Source: Marinococcus sp. PL1-022 (GTDB lineage: Bacteria > Bacillota > Bacilli > Bacillales > Marinococcaceae). From it: a DNA stretch of 64,000 nucleotides. The stretch is from contig NZ_JAWXCX010000001.1 in NCBI RefSeq assembly GCF_033845285.1, forward strand, positions 821,495-885,494, written 5' to 3'. The notes under the pieces were generated by a model. That model was not told the origin of the DNA and did no database searches. It was given only the letters and a program-made list of their open reading frames with translations. Both the position numbers and the translations under genes were made by a program. Positions within the stretch are counted from its first letter, which is position 1. Each line of letters opens with the position of its first letter. Positions 51,599 to 60,116 of this stretch are shown piece by piece.

Positions 51599-52237
51599 AT
51601 GGTAAATAGTGTAGCAGGAGTAAAAATTCCTGATAGTAAAATAGCAAAAGAAGCAGCTGATCTGCTGCGGGAATACGGATCCGAACTGCTTTGGAATCAC
51701 TCGAACCGCGCCTATCTTTTCGGGGAAATTCAGGGAAGGGAAGCCGGATTGAAGTATGATTCGGAGCTGTTATATGTGAGTGCATTGTTTCACGATCTCG
51801 GGTTGACGTCTCAGTACAGCAGTCCTGATAAACGGTTTGAGGTAGACGGGGCCAATGCAGCCCGCAGCTTCCTGCAGCAGCATAGCATGGAGGATGAGTC
51901 TGTTCGTCTTGTATGGGACGCTATCGCCCTGCATACGACAATTGGAGTTGCAGAATACAAAGAGTCTGAGGTTTCCCTTCTTTATTCAGGTGTAGGGCTT
52001 GACGTCATGGGAGATGGATACCACCAGTTTCCTGAAAAATTACGGGAGGAGGTAGTGAGCGCGTATCCGCGGAATAACTTTAAAGAAAAAATCCTTCCTG
52101 CTTTTTATGAAGGATTCAAGCATAAGCCGGAAACGACATTTGGAAATATTAAAGCGGATGTCTGCGAGCGGTTTATGCCGGATTATAAGAGTCCGGACTT
52201 TTGTGAATGCGTGCTGCATTCCCCGTGGAAAGAATAA
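51599..52237 (+). CDS. HD-domain protein
   Basis: A 212-residue HD phosphohydrolase-like protein. The ligand series is visible: His in NHSNRAYLFG near residue 35, the HD pair in ALFHDLGLTS near 64, His in AIALHTTIGVA near 107, and Asp in GVGLDVMGDG near 130. It resembles the HD group annotated as cyanamide hydratase-like or phosphohydrolase; the substrate is unknown. ATG 51599 is 9 nt after AGGAG; ATG 51593 is only 3 nt away. A terminator follows directly. Confidence 0.85.
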   Translation: MVNSVAGVKIPDSKIAKEAADLLREYGSELLWNHSNRAYLFGEIQGREAGLKYDSELLYVSALFHDLGLTSQYSSPDKRFEVDGANAARSFLQQHSMEDESVRLVWDAIALHTTIGVAEYKESEVSLLYSGVGLDVMGDGYHQFPEKLREEVVSAYPRNNFKEKILPAFYEGFKHKPETTFGNIKADVCERFMPDYKSPDFCECVLHSPWKE

Positions 52238-52249
52238 AAAGAATAAACT

Positions 52250-52280
52250 AAAGTGCTGCCGTTTCGACGGCGGCACTTTT
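52250..52280 (+). terminator. Terminator after the HD gene
   Basis: AAAGTGCTGCCGT-TTCG-ACGGCGGCACTTT, a 13-bp stem with a TTCG loop and T tail. Confidence 0.92.
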
Positions 52281-52550
52281 AAATGTGGCCGGAGCTGCTC
52301 TGGGAATAATTATACTGAATGCGGGAAGAACGTTTTTGTACTGACGCTCTGCGGAAAAGCTATTCGAATAATAAATAATTTTTAAAACAAAGTACTTTGG
52401 ACCCTTGTTGTAAAAGTTTAAGGTCTATTTAAAAAGATATTAATTTTTATTTACCTAATTAATGTATAAAATATTACTTTTATTAAAATGAGATTACAAA
52501 TGCCCCAATGTCGTTGTTTAACGACGCCGGGTCAGATATACTCGGTCATG

Positions 52551-52579
52551 TTGAGTCGCTGATTTAACACATATAAAAT
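52551..52579 (+). promoter_or_regulatory. Predicted promoter of the NlpC/P60 gene
   Basis: TTGAGT (52551-52556), 17 bp, TAAAAT (52574-52579). This would give a leader of about 150 nt. Confidence 0.5.
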
Positions 52580-52593
52580 TTTTAAATTACTTA

Positions 52594-52662
52594 ATGGAGG
52601 TGCAGTTTCACTCCGTCGTGACCAGCCGTTGTTACTACAGTCGTGTGGCAAAAGGCAAGTAA
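52594..52662 (+). other. 22-codon mini-frame in the NlpC/P60 leader
   Basis: ATG 52594 to TAA 52660-52662 encodes MEVQFHSVVTSRCYYSRVAK plus two residues. It lies within about 10 nt of the predicted transcript start and has no ribosome binding site. Translation is doubtful, but it spans the alternative pairing segments described in the findings. Confidence 0.25.
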
Positions 52663-52726
52663 ACATATAAGAAAAATAAAGAATACCTACTTAATCAAGT
52701 TTCGGTGATGGGTGCTTCGACGAGTG
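52596..52726 (+). promoter_or_regulatory. Candidate translational switch in the leader
   Basis: GGAGGTG (52596-52602) can pair with CACTCC (52609-52614). The overlapping CACTCCGTCG (52609-52618) can instead pair with CGACGAGTG (52718-52726), with one bulged C, covering the weak Shine-Dalgarno region of the hydrolase gene. Confidence 0.35.
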
Positions 52727-52735
52727 AACATTATA

Positions 52736-53428
52736 ATGAAAAAATATCTTTTTGGAACAGCAATTACAGCAGGAGTAATATTTGGTGCCCCGCAGGCAGC
52801 AGATGCATCAATCGATGATCACGGATCTTTATCTTACGGCGACACGAATTCGTCGGTAAATGATTTGCAGGAAACCTTAAAGGATGAAGGCTATTTCCAC
52901 GGATACACCGGCTCACGGTTCGGTCCACGAACGTTAAGCGCGGTAAAAGAATATCAAGCCGATCACGACATCTCATCCCCGGCCGGCAGTTATTACGGCG
53001 TAGCCGGTCCAATGACGCAGGGCTCTTTGATGGATGCAGGATCCTCGAGTGAACAGGTAGCCGGCGTATCTACAAGCAGCAACTCTGGTATTACGGGCAC
53101 CGCTAAGCAATACATCGGGTCACCTTATGTATGGGGCGGCGAGTCTCCAAGCGGCTTTGACTGCAGTGGCTTTATCAATTACGTTTATGAAAAGCATGGG
53201 GAAAGCATTCCAAGAACCGTTTCGGGCATGTATAGTGCAAGCTCGAAGGTTTCGAGTCCTTCTCCGGGAGACGTTGTTTTCTTTGACACAAGAGGTGGAC
53301 CGTCCCACGCGGGTATCTACGTAGGCAATAATGAATTTATTCATTCCGGATCTTCTACAGGCGTGACTACTTCAAGTCTTGACAGCTCCTACTGGGGTCC
53401 ACGTTATATGGGCGCCGGACAGCTTTAA
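52736..53428 (+). CDS. Secreted NlpC/P60 peptidoglycan hydrolase
   Basis: A 230-residue secreted cell-wall hydrolase. The signal peptide (MKKYLFGTAITAGVIFGAP, with likely cleavage after ADA near residue 25) is followed by a peptidoglycan-binding domain (GDTNSSVNDLQETLKDEGYF to about residue 100), then a Ser-rich linker and the NlpC/P60 domain. Catalytic Cys143 lies in FDCSGFINY, His in SHAGIYVGN and the third residue in FIHSGSST. It probably cleaves D-Glu-diamino acid bonds. ATG 52736 fits the signal peptide, although its Shine-Dalgarno (GAGTG) is weak. Long structured leader upstream. Confidence 0.92.
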   Translation: MKKYLFGTAITAGVIFGAPQAADASIDDHGSLSYGDTNSSVNDLQETLKDEGYFHGYTGSRFGPRTLSAVKEYQADHDISSPAGSYYGVAGPMTQGSLMDAGSSSEQVAGVSTSSNSGITGTAKQYIGSPYVWGGESPSGFDCSGFINYVYEKHGESIPRTVSGMYSASSKVSSPSPGDVVFFDTRGGPSHAGIYVGNNEFIHSGSSTGVTTSSLDSSYWGPRYMGAGQL

Positions 53429-53439
53429 AGCAAAAATAC

Positions 53440-53483
53440 AAAAACCAGGCATGACGCTTATTAAAGGGTCATGCCTGGTTTTT
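53440..53483. terminator. Bidirectional terminator, NlpC/P60 and lactate permease
   Basis: A perfect 16-bp inverted repeat, AAAAACCAGGCATGAC with its complement, with runs on both sides. Confidence 0.93.
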
Positions 53484-53486
53484 ATA

Positions 53487-55073
53487 TTAGAATATATTCA
53501 TTATAATCAATCCTCCCAGTCCTGCGAGCACCCCGTAAAGAATGGCCGGACCGAGCGTTTTCCGGATGACGCTGCCTTCTTTTCCCTCCATGCCAACCAC
53601 GGCACATGCAGCGACTACGTTATGAATACAAATCATGTTCCCGGCGCCAGCGCCTACCAGCTGGGCCCCGAGCACCACCGTAGCGTCTACTCCGGTAGCG
53701 TTGGCGATGCTGTATTGCACAGGGGAGAATGTAAGAGTGGAAACGGTGGCGCTTCCGGTAATAAATGATCCAAGCTCTCCGAGAAACGGGGCGACAAGAA
53801 TCCACATAGGGCCAAAAGCAGCTGCCATGCCGGCTGCGATATATTCTGGCATACTGGTAATATCACTGGTGTTGATCCCGGAGTTACTAAATACATGCAC
53901 CATCGCAAGCGTGGCAAATAAAGTAATGCCGGTAATTTTGATGGTGGAAAGAGCTTCTTTTGAAGAAGCGGTGAAATTTTTAAACGAACGCCGTTGAATC
54001 AGTACGGCCAGCAGGGCAGTAACAGTGAGAATAGTTCCGGGGGAATACAGCAGCTCCCAATTGGAGGTCACACCTTCCACCCCTAAAATATTAGTCCAGG
54101 AAAGGTCAAGAAACGAAGTCGTAAACTCCCGCAGCCAGGGAACAATTCTGGTTAAAAGCAGAAGAGCGACTACAATCAAGTACGGAGACCACGCGGTAAG
54201 AAGACTCATATCGGATTTTTCTTTATCAACCTCGAAATCGTCCTGCAGGGCTTCTGTCCAGATCTCCTTCGGAAGCAGAATGCCTTTTTTCGCGGTGAAT
54301 GCTGCCGCAGCGAGTCCGGTGAGTGCTCCTAAAATAGCGACAAATTCCGGCCCGAATAAGAACGCATACAGCAGTGCTGAGGTCGTATACACAGCTCCGA
54401 TCATTAATGTCCAGGGAAGCATGGGCCATGCGTCTTTCAATCCTTTGCCGTTTCCGAAAAACAGCGTGAGTACCGCAATTAAAATAAAAGGGATAAAAGT
54501 GCCGCCGAATAAATCAATTAATGTAACTGTAATGCCAACCTCCTGAAAAAAGGCTAGGTCCGCTGCATCGAGTGTACTGAGTCCGACAATCACAGGCGTG
54601 CCTACGGCCCCAAAAGCAACAGCTGAACTATCCGCAATCAGTGCTGTAGCTACTGCAGCCAGCGGCTTGAATCCTAAGGCGAGCATCAGCGGAGCGGTAA
54701 TCATTGCCGGAGTGCCGAAGCCTGCCGCCCCTTCAAGCAGGGAACCAAAAAGAAAAGCTACAATAATCAACTGCACCCGCATATCCTGTGAAATACTCTG
54801 AAAACCCTGGTTAATACGGTCCACAGCTCCATTTCTCCGAAGGGTATTCAGCAGGACGAGAGCTCCAAATAAAATAAGCAGAATCGTTAGTGTTTTATGG
54901 GCGCCCTGGAGAATGGAAGAAAAAATAATCTGGCCCCCCATACCCCATACTGTCACGGCAAGCAGAATCACAATAACAGAACTGAGGGTCATTCCTTTAA
55001 TGGCAGGCATGCGAAGCAGAACAAGAAAAATAAATGGGAAAATGACAGCACTTAGCGCAACGAGCATCAGCAT
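53487..55073 (-). CDS. lctP: L-lactate permease (LctP family)
   Basis: A 528-residue lactate/glycolate permease with about 13 spans. Family segments include [20 protein letters not shown] near residue 107, [19 protein letters not shown] near 147, and the C-terminal [17 protein letters not shown] and [21 protein letters not shown]. It imports or exports lactate with protons. A cre-like site and promoter lie upstream, consistent with CcpA control. AAAGGAGATACG precedes ATG 55073. Confidence 0.95.
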   Translation of the reverse strand: MLMLVALSAVIFPFIFLVLLRMPAIKGMTLSSVIVILLAVTVWGMGGQIIFSSILQGAHKTLTILLILFGALVLLNTLRRNGAVDRINQGFQSISQDMRVQLIIVAFLFGSLLEGAAGFGTPAMITAPLMLALGFKPLAAVATALIADSSAVAFGAVGTPVIVGLSTLDAADLAFFQEVGITVTLIDLFGGTFIPFILIAVLTLFFGNGKGLKDAWPMLPWTLMIGAVYTTSALLYAFLFGPEFVAILGALTGLAAAAFTAKKGILLPKEIWTEALQDDFEVDKEKSDMSLLTAWSPYLIVVALLLLTRIVPWLREFTTSFLDLSWTNILGVEGVTSNWELLYSPGTILTVTALLAVLIQRRSFKNFTASSKEALSTIKITGITLFATLAMVHVFSNSGINTSDITSMPEYIAAGMAAAFGPMWILVAPFLGELGSFITGSATVSTLTFSPVQYSIANATGVDATVVLGAQLVGAGAGNMICIHNVVAACAVVGMEGKEGSVIRKTLGPAILYGVLAGLGGLIIMNIF

Positions 55074-55160
55074 AGACGTATCTCCTTTAGAGGAAGAAAT
55101 AAGTTAAAATAAAAGTTATTTTCTTTTTTAAGATATGGTCATCAGATGTCTTGATTATAT

Positions 55161-55174
55161 GTTAAACGCTTTCA
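55161..55174 (-). promoter_or_regulatory. cre-like site upstream of lctP
   Basis: On the minus strand TGAAAGCGTTTAAC matches 12 of 14 positions of the CcpA consensus, about 90 bp before the lctP start. Confidence 0.5.
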
Positions 55175-55378
55175 TGGATGTATGCAATAGGGGATTCGGA
55201 TCCGTAGAGGCGTAGAGTTTTTTGTCGTTATTCAGACATAAATCAGACAATATACTGTCACGGCGGAAGAATGAAAAGTGATAATTAAATAGGTCTGCTA
55301 TAAATATCTAAAGGTTATTCAGTTTATTTAAGGATAAATTTACCATTTTTATTGCCCTTGAATAGGATTATTAGTATA

Positions 55379-55407
55379 TTGAAAAAAGGTAAAATTATTC
55401 ATATTAC
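55379..55407 (+). promoter_or_regulatory. Promoter of the AEC carrier gene
   Basis: TTGAAA (55379-55384), 17 bp, TATTAC (55402-55407). Confidence 0.5.
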
Positions 55408-55431
55408 CGACTGCGGGGGAGAGATGCTTTC

Positions 55432-56361
55432 TTGTCCTTTTTACCATTAATTATGCTCGAAGTAATGCTTCCAATCTTTATTTTACTGCTGCTCGGAGCA
55501 GTACTTCATCGAATATACGATTTTCATCTCAGTACGCTTTCAAAGCTGTTAACGGGCCTGTTTCTCCCTGTCGTTATTTTTACAAACATTTCTGCCATGG
55601 AGGTGGAGTCGTTTGTTTTGCTTGACGTTGGTACCTTTCTGATTATCCAGTTTTTGCTGCTGGCCCTGCTTGCCGGCGTATGTGCAAAACTGTTCGGGAT
55701 GGATGCGAAGCTTACGGCGATATTTAAAAACAGTGTAGTACTTATGAATTCAGGGAACTTCGGGCTTCCGGTCAGCCAGCTGGTGTTCGCCTCCAATCCG
55801 CTCGGGGTGTCGATCCAAATTATTGTACTGATGTTTCAAAACTTTTTAACATTTACATATGGAATTTTCACTTCTGCAACGACACAGAAATCAGGAATAA
55901 AAGAAAATATGGCTCCTTTGTTTAAAACGCCTACGATTTACGCTTTAGCTCTTGGTCTTGTGTTTTACATATTTAATCTATCACTGCCAAAAGCGGCAGA
56001 GCAGGTGTTAAATCAGATCGCTGCGGGGTTTACGGCACTGGCACTTCTTGTCCTTGGAGCCCAGATTGCTTACCCGAAGCTGAAATATTTATCTCCTGTC
56101 TTCTTTTTTACCATCAGTCTTCGATTAGTGGGAGCTCCACTTATCGCTTTGGGAATTATTTGGCTGCTTCAGCTTGAAGGAACGACTGCCCAGGCGTTAT
56201 TTATTGCAAGTTCGTTTCCTATGTCCAGAAACAGTGCCCTGTTCGCGCTTGAATATGATAATTATCCGGAATATGCCGCTCAAAGCGTGCTAATTTCTAC
56301 AATGCTTGGAGGGGTGACGGTTTCCATTGTTATCCTTTTATCGCAGGTATGGTTTGGATGA
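55432..56361 (+). CDS. AEC-family carrier (auxin efflux carrier-like)
   Basis: A 309-residue membrane protein of the AEC/bile-acid-sodium-symporter-like fold with about ten spans. Typical features are the start LEVMLPIFILLLLGAVLHR, LLTGLFLPVVIFTNIS, the middle NSVVLMNSGNFGLPVSQLVF near residue 100 and, at the end, RLVGAPLIALGIIWLL and ASSFPMSRNSALFALEYDN. Bacterial members export or import organic acids such as malate; the substrate is not evident. The start is TTG 55432, 10 nt after GGGGGAG. Confidence 0.88.
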   Translation: MSFLPLIMLEVMLPIFILLLLGAVLHRIYDFHLSTLSKLLTGLFLPVVIFTNISAMEVESFVLLDVGTFLIIQFLLLALLAGVCAKLFGMDAKLTAIFKNSVVLMNSGNFGLPVSQLVFASNPLGVSIQIIVLMFQNFLTFTYGIFTSATTQKSGIKENMAPLFKTPTIYALALGLVFYIFNLSLPKAAEQVLNQIAAGFTALALLVLGAQIAYPKLKYLSPVFFFTISLRLVGAPLIALGIIWLLQLEGTTAQALFIASSFPMSRNSALFALEYDNYPEYAAQSVLISTMLGGVTVSIVILLSQVWFG

Positions 56362-56406
56362 AACAATAAAGAGCTGTCATAATAACTAAAAATTTTTATA
56401 AAAATA

Positions 56407-56442
56407 GGAAGCCCCTGTTTAATGCTGAGCAGGGGCTTCCTT
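56407..56442. terminator. Terminator between AEC and selO
   Basis: GGAAGCCCCTG pairs with CAGGGGCTTCC, followed by TTTG. Confidence 0.75.
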
Positions 56443-56458
56443 TGATTACATATCGTTT

Positions 56459-57934
56459 TTACGTGCCGCAGTAAGTGCGGTAGGGCACAAGCGTAGGCGC
56501 GGGCGGTGCTGTATAATCTTCCTGTTCCCTTGTATGGGCATAAGGATCTGCAAGTACATCCAAAAGCTTATTCATGACGCTGTAATCTCCATTTTTCTCG
56601 GCAGCTTCAAGTGCTTCTTCCACATGATGGTTCCGTGGAATGACCGCCGGGTTATTGTCACGCATCAGCTGGCGGGAATCTTCTTGGGATTCATTTTGTT
56701 TTCTAAGGCGTTCCTGCCAGCGTTCCTGCCAGGAAGCAAACCGATTGTCTGTAAACAGTCCGGTTTTGTCCAGCTTATTAAAGGTGAGGGCCCGGAAGGT
56801 ATTCGTGTAATCTGCTTCTAGTTCCTGCATAAGGTTGAGCAGGTCGGTAATAAGTGCTTCGTCTTCTGCTTCTTCCGTGAAAAGACCGAGTTTTGCACGC
56901 ATGCCCTGGAGCCAGTACATATTAAACTTTTCCGGGAAACTGGAGATTTCTGCCTGTGCGAGCTCGACGGCTTTTTCCTGATTTTCGTCAATCAGAGGGA
57001 CGAGGGCTTCGGCAAATCGGGACAGATTCCATTCTGCCATGATAGGCTGTCTTCCGTAAGCGTAGCGGCCGCGTGCATCAATTGAACTAAAGACGGTTTT
57101 CGGATCATAGCTGTTCATAAAAGCACATGGGCCGTAATCGATGGTTTCCCCGCTGAGAGCCATATTATCGCTGTTCATTACTCCGTGGATAAAGCCGGCA
57201 AGCTGCCATTTGGCTATTAAGGAAGCCTGACGTGTAACAACTTCCCGGAGCAGCATCAGATACGGATTTTCCGTCTCCCGGACTTCCGGATAGTGCCGGC
57301 TGATCGTGTAGTCGGCAAGCGCCCGCAGGTCATTCATCGATCCGCGGTTCAGGGCATATTCAAACGTCCCGACACGCAGATGGCTTGAGGCCGTACGTGT
57401 TAACACTGCACCGGTCAGTATACTTTCGCGAAAAACAGGTTCACCGGTTTTGACTACGGCAAGACTCCGGGTAGTTGGTATGCCAAGGGCATGCATCGCT
57501 TCACTGATAATATACTCGCGAAGCATAGGTCCAAGAGCAGCCCGTCCGTCCCCGCCGCGTGAATAAGTCGTTCGGCCGGAGCCCTTCAGCTGAATATCAA
57601 TCCTGCGGCCATCCGGGGTTATTTGTTCCCCGTGAAGCAGGGCGCGCCCGTCCCCAAGCATCGTAAAATGGCCAAACTGATGACCGGCATAAGCCTGGGC
57701 AAGCGGCAGGCCGCTATCCGGTGTCCGGCTGCCTGCGAGTATCTGCACGCCTTCCTCCTCTTGTAGCGCCCCGCTGTCGAGACCGAGGGAGTCAGCAAGC
57801 TGTTCATTTAATATGATCAGCTCCGGATTCTGGATCGGAGCGGGAGTGATTTTGGAAAAAAAGGTCTGCGGAAGGGCGGCGTAGCTGTGTTCAAGCTGCC
57901 AGCCCGCTTGTTTTACAGTATTTTCGTCAGCCAT
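56459..57934 (-). CDS. selO: Protein adenylyltransferase SelO (YdiU/UPF0061)
   Basis: SelO is a pseudokinase-fold enzyme that transfers AMP to proteins, with links to redox stress. The 491-residue protein has the N-terminal [25 protein letters not shown] segment, the nucleotide loop [19 protein letters not shown] near residue 118, [11 protein letters not shown], and the metal-binding region [22 protein letters not shown] near 250. All hallmark residues appear intact. AAAGGAG precedes ATG 57934. Monocistronic. Confidence 0.94.
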   Translation of the reverse strand: MADENTVKQAGWQLEHSYAALPQTFFSKITPAPIQNPELIILNEQLADSLGLDSGALQEEEGVQILAGSRTPDSGLPLAQAYAGHQFGHFTMLGDGRALLHGEQITPDGRRIDIQLKGSGRTTYSRGGDGRAALGPMLREYIISEAMHALGIPTTRSLAVVKTGEPVFRESILTGAVLTRTASSHLRVGTFEYALNRGSMNDLRALADYTISRHYPEVRETENPYLMLLREVVTRQASLIAKWQLAGFIHGVMNSDNMALSGETIDYGPCAFMNSYDPKTVFSSIDARGRYAYGRQPIMAEWNLSRFAEALVPLIDENQEKAVELAQAEISSFPEKFNMYWLQGMRAKLGLFTEEAEDEALITDLLNLMQELEADYTNTFRALTFNKLDKTGLFTDNRFASWQERWQERLRKQNESQEDSRQLMRDNNPAVIPRNHHVEEALEAAEKNGDYSVMNKLLDVLADPYAHTREQEDYTAPPAPTLVPYRTYCGT

Positions 57935-58075
57935 AAAGACTCCTTTAAAATATATTTTTTAAAACGCAGAAAGTTATATTGGATAAAAGCATCATCTTAT
58001 AGATTGTACATCACTCATTATACAGACCTCCATCCGGGGTCTTCAAATTTTAAGATGTGAAGTATATACATATAA

Positions 58076-58110
58076 AAACACTTCCTGCTTTCAGCAGAAA
58101 GTGTTGGGAA
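58076..58110 (-). terminator. Terminator of the YqcI/YcgG gene
   Basis: AACACTT/AAGTGTT with inner CTGCT/AGCAG stem; T run on the minus strand. Confidence 0.8.
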
Positions 58111-58139
58111 AATATTTAACTGCAGCTGCTCAGGAGCGG

Positions 58140-58874
58140 TTATACATCTTTATGATGGAAGGGACATTTGCCTTCAATCGGCTTAATATCGTCCCCAATG
58201 AAAAACTGCTTCCACTCATTGTGCGTCGGGTCGCCAAAATGGCTGATATCCGGGTGGGTGGGGAGATTGTCCCACTTTTCTACCCGTGCCCGCACTTTTT
58301 CCCTCGACATGATGCCGCCTTTTTCTGTCCCCTCGAGCCCCTCAAAAATAGCCCGGGGCTGAAAGCCGAGAATCAAGCTGTTCCCGAGATCTCTTGTTTT
58401 TCGCTGCTTATAGGCCGGGGCGTTGCCAAACACGAAAACAGGCTCGCCGGCAAAATGGTAATCCCACAAAAAATGATCGGGATCCTTTGGCTTATCTCCC
58501 GGCCAGCTGTACCGGTCCTGTTCATGCAGATGCTGCAAAACGTCCCAGAAATAGGAACGATAATAATCGACGGACTGCGCGCGTGTTTCCGGCTCCACGA
58601 AAAGGAACAGGCCATGCCGGGTAAAGGGAGGTTCTTTCATTAAATGCAGAAAGCTTTCGAGTACGCCGCCAAGGTGGTCCCACTGGTCATGAGTGATATA
58701 AGAGTAGCGGAGCTCACCCTTGCGTTGCGCTTTCATGCCGAAAAAGCAGGGGAATTCCGGGTTGGTTACAACACGCTTAAAGGTCTGGTATTCCTCCTGC
58801 AGCCAGGAGGGGAGCCGGTCGGACGTTTCCATGTCTTCTTTTGTCAGCAGATAAGGGCTAGTCGTTTGTAGCAT
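58140..58874 (-). CDS. YqcI/YcgG family protein
   Basis: A 244-residue protein of the YqcI/YcgG family, function unknown. Recognisable segments are FPCFFGMKAQRKGELRY near residue 42, WDYHFAGEPVFVFGNAPAY near 138, RDLGNSLILGFQPR near 162, and a C-terminal GKCPFHHK that could bind metal. Cytosolic, with no signal peptide. GAAAGGAGCAGC precedes ATG 58874. It lies between selO and the aldo/keto reductase on the same strand but has its own terminator. Confidence 0.85.
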   Translation of the reverse strand: MLQTTSPYLLTKEDMETSDRLPSWLQEEYQTFKRVVTNPEFPCFFGMKAQRKGELRYSYITHDQWDHLGGVLESFLHLMKEPPFTRHGLFLFVEPETRAQSVDYYRSYFWDVLQHLHEQDRYSWPGDKPKDPDHFLWDYHFAGEPVFVFGNAPAYKQRKTRDLGNSLILGFQPRAIFEGLEGTEKGGIMSREKVRARVEKWDNLPTHPDISHFGDPTHNEWKQFFIGDDIKPIEGKCPFHHKDV

Positions 58875-58927
58875 GCTGCTGCTCCTTTCATTCAGGGAAA
58901 TCAGGTGAGGATTATTTCTCTCCCGTG

Positions 58928-58980
58928 GTAAAAAAAGCCTTCAGCCTGTGCAGAGAAAGCTGCGGACTGAAAGCTTTTAA
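58928..58980 (-). terminator. Terminator of the aldo/keto reductase gene
   Basis: AAAAGC/GCTTTT with TTCAG/CTGAA and one mismatch, followed on the minus strand by a T run. Confidence 0.65.
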
Positions 58981-58992
58981 ATAAGACATTGA

Positions 58993-59874
58993 TTAACTGT
59001 TGCTGTTTTTCACGGCGTTGGTAAGTGTATTAAATTCCTCATCGCTCAGTTTAATGCCGGCTGCAGCGATATTATCCTCGAGGTGGCTTACCGTGGACGT
59101 GCCTGGAATTGGCAGAATGACGTCAGAGCGCTTCAACAGCCATGCAAGCGCGAGCTGAGCAGGTTTTGCATTATGCTCTTTTGACAGCTCGGCCAGCGGT
59201 CCGCCTTCCTGGGCCAGTTCACCGGTAGCCAGAGGGAACCACGGAATAAATGCAATATTGTTATCGGTACAATAGTCGAGCATTTCTTCAGATTCGCGAT
59301 TAGCCAGGTTGTAGCGGTTTTGCACAGAAGCAATGGAAGCGGTCTTTTGAGCTTCTTTGAACTGCTCTGTATTCACTTCACTCAGTCCAATATGACGGAT
59401 TTTTCCTTCCTCCTGCATTTTTTTCAGCTCGCCGACCTGATCTGCAATCGGCACTTCAGGATCTACCCGGTGCAGCTGCATGAGGTCGATCCGTTCAAGG
59501 CCTAAGTCCATCAGGTTCAGCTCCACCTGCTGGCGGAGATATTCCGGACGTCCCACTGGGCGCCAGTCATTTGGGCCTGCACGGGTGAGTCCTACCTTTG
59601 TAGCAACTGTCATATCATCATTATAAGGATGAAGGGCTTCTTTGATAAGACGGTTGGCCGTGAACGGGCCGTAGGCGTCTGCAGTATCGATAAAGTTTAC
59701 CCCGAGCTCTGATGCCCGGCGGAGCACACGGACGGCTTCATCGGGATTGGATGGTTCTTTCCATACTCCTTCCCCGGTCAACTGCATCGCTCCGTACCCT
59801 AAACGATTTACTTCTATATCGCCGCCGATCCGGAACGTGCCGGCCTGATCTGCGGTAATGTCTGAATTGCTCAT
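58993..59874 (-). CDS. Aldo/keto reductase
   Basis: A 293-residue NADPH-dependent aldo/keto reductase. The catalytic tetrad is complete: Asp and Tyr in FIDTADAYGP, Lys in VATKVGL and His in LMQLHRVDP. The C-terminal cofactor segment is PIPGTSTVSHLEDNIAA. It resembles the YajO/PdxI-type group; the substrate is unknown. GAAGGAGGATC precedes ATG 59874. Confidence 0.93.
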   Translation of the reverse strand: MSNSDITADQAGTFRIGGDIEVNRLGYGAMQLTGEGVWKEPSNPDEAVRVLRRASELGVNFIDTADAYGPFTANRLIKEALHPYNDDMTVATKVGLTRAGPNDWRPVGRPEYLRQQVELNLMDLGLERIDLMQLHRVDPEVPIADQVGELKKMQEEGKIRHIGLSEVNTEQFKEAQKTASIASVQNRYNLANRESEEMLDYCTDNNIAFIPWFPLATGELAQEGGPLAELSKEHNAKPAQLALAWLLKRSDVILPIPGTSTVSHLEDNIAAAGIKLSDEEFNTLTNAVKNSNS

Positions 59875-60116
59875 ATATGATCCTCCTTCAATAAAAACAA
59901 AAGTTTGTACACCTTGTTTATGATACCCGCGTTAGGGCTTTTTTAATCAAATGCTTTTCTCCCGAAGAATAAAAGCTGGGAGGAAATGTGTTCATATTAA
60001 AGAAGATATATAGAAAGGTAGTTTCCGGGCGGGCACGTAAAGGTATAGAACAGAAGACGCATGAAATTATTCTTAGGTATAAGGAGTAATATTCAGCAGA
60101 GAAGGGCGTGTAACGG

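Larger units (their letters stand above)
52238..52735. other. Intergenic region HD gene to NlpC/P60 gene
   Basis: This 498-bp stretch holds the HD-gene terminator (52250-52280) and about 200 bp of AT-rich sequence with no evident gene. Two small hairpins follow (52510-52525 and 52527-52545), then a promoter (52551-52579) and a roughly 150-nt leader with alternative pairings and a 22-codon mini-frame. Confidence 0.6.
55074..55431. other. Divergent intergenic region lctP / AEC carrier
   Basis: This 358-bp AT-rich region has no gene. It contains a cre-like site (55161-55174) within a candidate minus-strand promoter (TTGCAT at 55197-55192 and TAACAT 17 bp on) for lctP, and a plus-strand promoter (55379-55407) for the AEC gene. 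Confidence 0.6.

Noticed and set aside
52505-52735. c-di-AMP (ydaO) riboswitch
   Set aside because: The conserved GGGGAACC and GGGTGAATC-type segments of that aptamer are not present, so I report only a candidate structured leader.
54025-54546. 173-codon plus-strand frame inside lctP
   Set aside because: Antisense shadow of a well-supported permease gene; composition mirrors the other strand.
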